NCBI GenBank assembly: GCA_951813295.1
Contig: CATOTI010000002.1
Location: forward strand, 1,984,001-2,048,000
Source: an uncultured Pseudomonadales bacterium
GTDB taxonomy: Bacteria > Pseudomonadota > Gammaproteobacteria > Pseudomonadales > Azotimanducaceae
Direction: 5' to 3'
Length of the DNA stretch: 64,000 bases
The position numbers were made by a program, and so were the translations under genes. Each line of letters opens with the position of its first letter. Position 1 is the stretch's first letter. The notes beneath the pieces were generated by a model that was given only the letters and a program-made list of their open reading frames with translations, did no database searches and was not told the origin of the DNA. This document shows, piece by piece, positions 61,431 through 64,000 of this stretch.

Positions 61431-63386
61431 ATGCAATCACTTCTCATAGCAAATCGAGGCGAAATCGCCTGTCGGGTGATTCGAACAGCACGTCGCATGG
61501 GGATCTCGACGATCGCCGTGTACTCCGACGCCGACAGCGACGCCGAACACGTCAAGCTCGCGGATACCGCCGTTCGGCTCGGTGAAGCGCCGGCGCCCGC
61601 GAGCTACCTGAATGTCAACGCCCTCACGGACGCGATTCGCTCGACCGGCGCCGACGCCGTGCATCCGGGCTATGGCTTTCTCTCCGAGAACAGTGCGTTC
61701 GCACAGGCCGTCATCGATGCGGGATCACGTTTTGTCGGCCCGACACCGGAAGCGATCGAAGCGATGGGCTCGAAAGTTCGGGCGAAGGAGCTTGTGTCGG
61801 CGGCCGGCACGCCAGTCGTACCCGGGTACAACGGCGCCGATCAGTCGCCGGAAGGGCTGGCCGCCGAGGCGGCGAAGATCGGCTATCCCCTGCTGATCAA
61901 AGCGGCCATGGGTGGCGGCGGAAAAGGCATGCGGTTAGTCGAGACGCCCGACGCCTTCGAGGCTGCGCTCGCCGGCGCCAAGCGTGAGTCGATGGCCGCT
62001 TTTTCCGACGATATCGTCCTGCTCGAGCGGTATCTGACGTCGCCGAAACACATCGAAGTTCAGATCCTCGCCGACCAAAACGGCAAGACGCTCTACCTCT
62101 TCGAACGGGATTGTTCGGTCCAGCGTCGCCATCAGAAGGTCATCGAGGAAGCGCCTGCGCCCGGTATGGATCCCGGACGCCGGCGTGCGATGGGCGAAGC
62201 GGCCGCCCGCGCGGCGCAAGCGATCGGCTACGTCGGTGCAGGGACGATCGAGTTCATCGCGCAAGGCGATGAGTTCTTCTTCATGGAAATGAATACCCGC
62301 CTGCAAGTAGAACATCCGGTGACCGAAGCGATCCTCGGCGTCGATCTCGTCGAATGGCAGCTCCGGGTGGCGGCCGGGGAATCTCTAGGGCTCGACCAGG
62401 ACGAACTCTCGATCGACGGTCATGCGATCGAGGCCCGGATATACGCCGAGAATCCCAAACGTCGGTTTCTGCCTTCGACCGGCAAGCTCCATATCGTCGA
62501 CTTCGCCGACGGGGTTCGTGTCGATACCGGCGTCGCCGAGGGAGCTGAAGTTTCGGTGCACTACGACCCGATGATCGCGAAAGTGATCGCGCATGCGCCG
62601 ACGCGTCGCGAAGCCATCGCGAAGCTCGACCGCGCGCTGGCGGAGACGGCGATCGCCGGGGTCGAGCACAACGTGGGCTACCTGCGAAACGTGCTGACGC
62701 ATGCGTCGTTTACGGACGGGGACTACACCACACGCCTCGCTGATGATCACCAGGACGAGCTGTTGCCGCAGGACGACGTTGTCGGCACGGCCGTCGGTAT
62801 TGCGGCTTGGCTTGATCATCGCGGTGACGGCGATCCCTGGTCGGCCGGCGACGGCTTCTCGATCAATCGAGTTGCGACCATGAGTCTGCGCTTTCGTCGG
62901 AGTCGCAAGACGATCGAGGCACGCGTGACAATGGGTGAATCGACCGTCGTCGAAACGGATGATTCAACGGTCGTCGTTGAAAACCTCGCGGTCGCCGGGT
63001 CGACGTTCACCGCGCGCGTGGATGGTACGAGCGTGTCCGGGCGCTGGCAGGTGGTCGGCGAAAGTGCAGCCGGTTTACAGCTCTTCATTTCTCGGGGCGG
63101 CGCGACCGAGCGGCTCGACATTCAGTGGCCGGATCCGAAGGGGCGTGCGCCCGTCGCGGGTCGGGGCGGCCGGGTCGTGGCACCGATGCCGGGACAGATC
63201 GTCTCCGTCGGGGTCGGCGTCGGCGATACCGTCAAGATTGACGATGTGCTGGTTGTGCTCGAAGCGATGAAGATGGAGCACAGCATTCGGGCGACGACGG
63301 CGGGTAAAGTGAGCCAGGTATTGGTGCGCGCCGGAGATCGGGTAGACGAAGACGTCGAGCTCGTCGTCGTCGAAAGCGATGCTTGA
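61431..63386 (+). CDS. mccA: Methylcrotonyl-CoA carboxylase, biotin-carboxylase/biotin-carrier (alpha) subunit
   Basis: This 651-residue protein has a biotin carboxylase domain in 1-445 (IANRGEIACRVIRTARRMG, ATP-grasp loop KAAMGGGGKGMR, active MEMNTRLQVEHPVTE). A linker follows, then a biotin-carrier domain at the C-terminus with biotinylated K614 in EAMKMEH. Together with mccB it forms the A6B6 carboxylase. The ATG lies two bases after the mccB stop. The ivd gene follows after 76 bases. The length agrees with the family. Confidence 0.94.
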   Translation: MQSLLIANRGEIACRVIRTARRMGISTIAVYSDADSDAEHVKLADTAVRLGEAPAPASYLNVNALTDAIRSTGADAVHPGYGFLSENSAFAQAVIDAGSRFVGPTPEAIEAMGSKVRAKELVSAAGTPVVPGYNGADQSPEGLAAEAAKIGYPLLIKAAMGGGGKGMRLVETPDAFEAALAGAKRESMAAFSDDIVLLERYLTSPKHIEVQILADQNGKTLYLFERDCSVQRRHQKVIEEAPAPGMDPGRRRAMGEAAARAAQAIGYVGAGTIEFIAQGDEFFFMEMNTRLQVEHPVTEAILGVDLVEWQLRVAAGESLGLDQDELSIDGHAIEARIYAENPKRRFLPSTGKLHIVDFADGVRVDTGVAEGAEVSVHYDPMIAKVIAHAPTRREAIAKLDRALAETAIAGVEHNVGYLRNVLTHASFTDGDYTTRLADDHQDELLPQDDVVGTAVGIAAWLDHRGDGDPWSAGDGFSINRVATMSLRFRRSRKTIEARVTMGESTVVETDDSTVVVENLAVAGSTFTARVDGTSVSGRWQVVGESAAGLQLFISRGGATERLDIQWPDPKGRAPVAGRGGRVVAPMPGQIVSVGVGVGDTVKIDDVLVVLEAMKMEHSIRATTAGKVSQVLVRAGDRVDEDVELVVVESDA

Positions 63387-63462
63387 GGCGTTCGGCGTCG
63401 GCGCGTTCACCGCGCGACGCTAGCTCGTTGCACACCCAGGACAACGATTGTCAGGAGAGACG

Positions 63463-64000
63463 ATGGCGGTAGCACTTCCCGATCTCGATTTTGGCCTAGG
63501 TGAAACGGTTTCGATGCTGCGCGACGCGGTCGCGGATTTTTGCGCGGCGGAGATAGCGCCGCGAGCGGCAGACATCGATCGCGACAATGCGTTCCCGCTC
63601 GATCTCTGGCCGAAGCTTGGCGAACTCGGCGTGCTCGGGATGACGGTACCGACGAGCTATGGCGGTGTCGGGCTCGGCTATCTGGAACACACGGTCGTCA
63701 TGGAGGAGATCAGCCGAGCATCGGCATCCGTGGGACTTTCCTACGCTGCGCACTCGAACCTCTGCGTCAACCAACTGCGGCGGTTCGGCAACGACGCACA
63801 GCGGCAGAAGTTCCTGCCGGGCCTTGTCGACGGTACGAAGATCGGCGCGCTCGCGATGAGCGAGCACAATGCGGGTTCCGATGTCGTCAAACTGCGGCTT
63901 CGGGCGGAGGATCACGGCGACTACTACGTCCTGAACGGCTCGAAGATGTGGATCACCAACGGCCCGGTGGCGGATGTACTGATCGTCTACGCGACCGTCG
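63463..64000 (+). CDS. Isovaleryl-CoA dehydrogenase, N-terminal part (runs off the right edge)
   Basis: The first 179 residues belong to an acyl-CoA dehydrogenase that uses FAD to oxidise isovaleryl-CoA to 3-methylcrotonyl-CoA, the substrate of the preceding carboxylase. The segment [20 protein letters not shown], the family signature [14 protein letters not shown] and the segment [21 protein letters not shown] are isovaleryl-CoA-dehydrogenase-like. The active-site Glu lies beyond the edge. AGGAGAG precedes ATG 63463. The mcc-then-ivd order differs from Pseudomonas liu, where ivd comes first. The methylglutaconyl-CoA hydratase and HMG-CoA lyase genes should lie outside the window. Confidence 0.9.
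   Translation, partial: MAVALPDLDFGLGETVSMLRDAVADFCAAEIAPRAADIDRDNAFPLDLWPKLGELGVLGMTVPTSYGGVGLGYLEHTVVMEEISRASASVGLSYAAHSNLCVNQLRRFGNDAQRQKFLPGLVDGTKIGALAMSEHNAGSDVVKLRLRAEDHGDYYVLNGSKMWITNGPVADVLIVYATV

Noticed and set aside
1-64000. CRISPR arrays, tRNA/rRNA genes, prophage or insertion sequences
   Set aside because: I looked for regularly spaced direct repeats, cloverleaf-like runs, transposase motifs (DDE, HUH) and terminal inverted repeats and saw none.

Overview
The window is G+C-rich, gene-dense bacterial DNA with no rRNA, tRNA, CRISPR array, phage or insertion sequence that I could recognise. Signal peptides, lipoboxes, an outer-membrane barrel protein and a complete-looking type II secretion operon show a diderm (Gram-negative) cell. 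The mix of glutathione transferases, acyl-CoA enzymes, class III CoA-transferase, PhyH dioxygenases, sulfatases and a leucine-degradation cluster fits a heterotrophic proteobacterium, possibly an uncultured marine gammaproteobacterium. That taxonomic guess is inference from gene content only.

Layout. 1-15.7 kb: catabolic and detoxification genes in short runs on both strands. They include four glutathione-transferase-family genes, a homocysteine S-methyltransferase-family gene, an SGNH hydrolase, a cytochrome c lipoprotein, a FadJ-type fusion, an amidase, two short-chain or crotonase enzymes, an enolase-superfamily dehydratase and an exported sulfatase. 15.8-19.1 kb: a cupin, a membrane protein and a D-aminoacylase ending at a strong terminator. 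19.2-24.6 kb: a tightly coupled plus-strand operon (crotonase, frameshifted serine hydrolase, VOC protein, SMP-30 lactonase, PhyH dioxygenase, Stf0-type sulfotransferase). 24.6-28.6 kb: a minus-strand operon of a ThDP lyase, a sulfatase and its own formylglycine-generating enzyme. 28.7-33.1 kb: a second PhyH, a double-domain CaiB/BaiF CoA-transferase and an aldo/keto reductase. 33.1-37.8 kb: DOPA-dioxygenase-like protein, two cupins, an ankyrin-repeat protein coupled to a molybdopterin oxidoreductase.

38.8-53.9 kb is the most distinctive block: a TPR/beta-barrel outer-membrane protein and a processive family-2 glycosyltransferase run straight into gspE-F-G-H-I-J-K-L-M-C(like)-D, almost every junction overlapping or a few bases apart. 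It is followed by a separately promoted exported protein with its own 5'-leader hairpin and terminator, the best candidate for a dedicated cargo or surface protein. By eye the later part of this block is less G+C-rich than its flanks.

54.2-64 kb: a sulfotransferase overlapping alanine racemase, a short-chain dehydrogenase, two class III aminotransferases, then mccB-mccA-ivd (liu-type leucine/isovalerate catabolism), with ivd running off the right edge.

Three otherwise intact genes (20060-21476, 52352-53813, 57007-58356) each contain one apparent extra base beside a short G or C run. This looks more like sequencing or assembly error than gene decay, but it matters for anyone translating this sequence.
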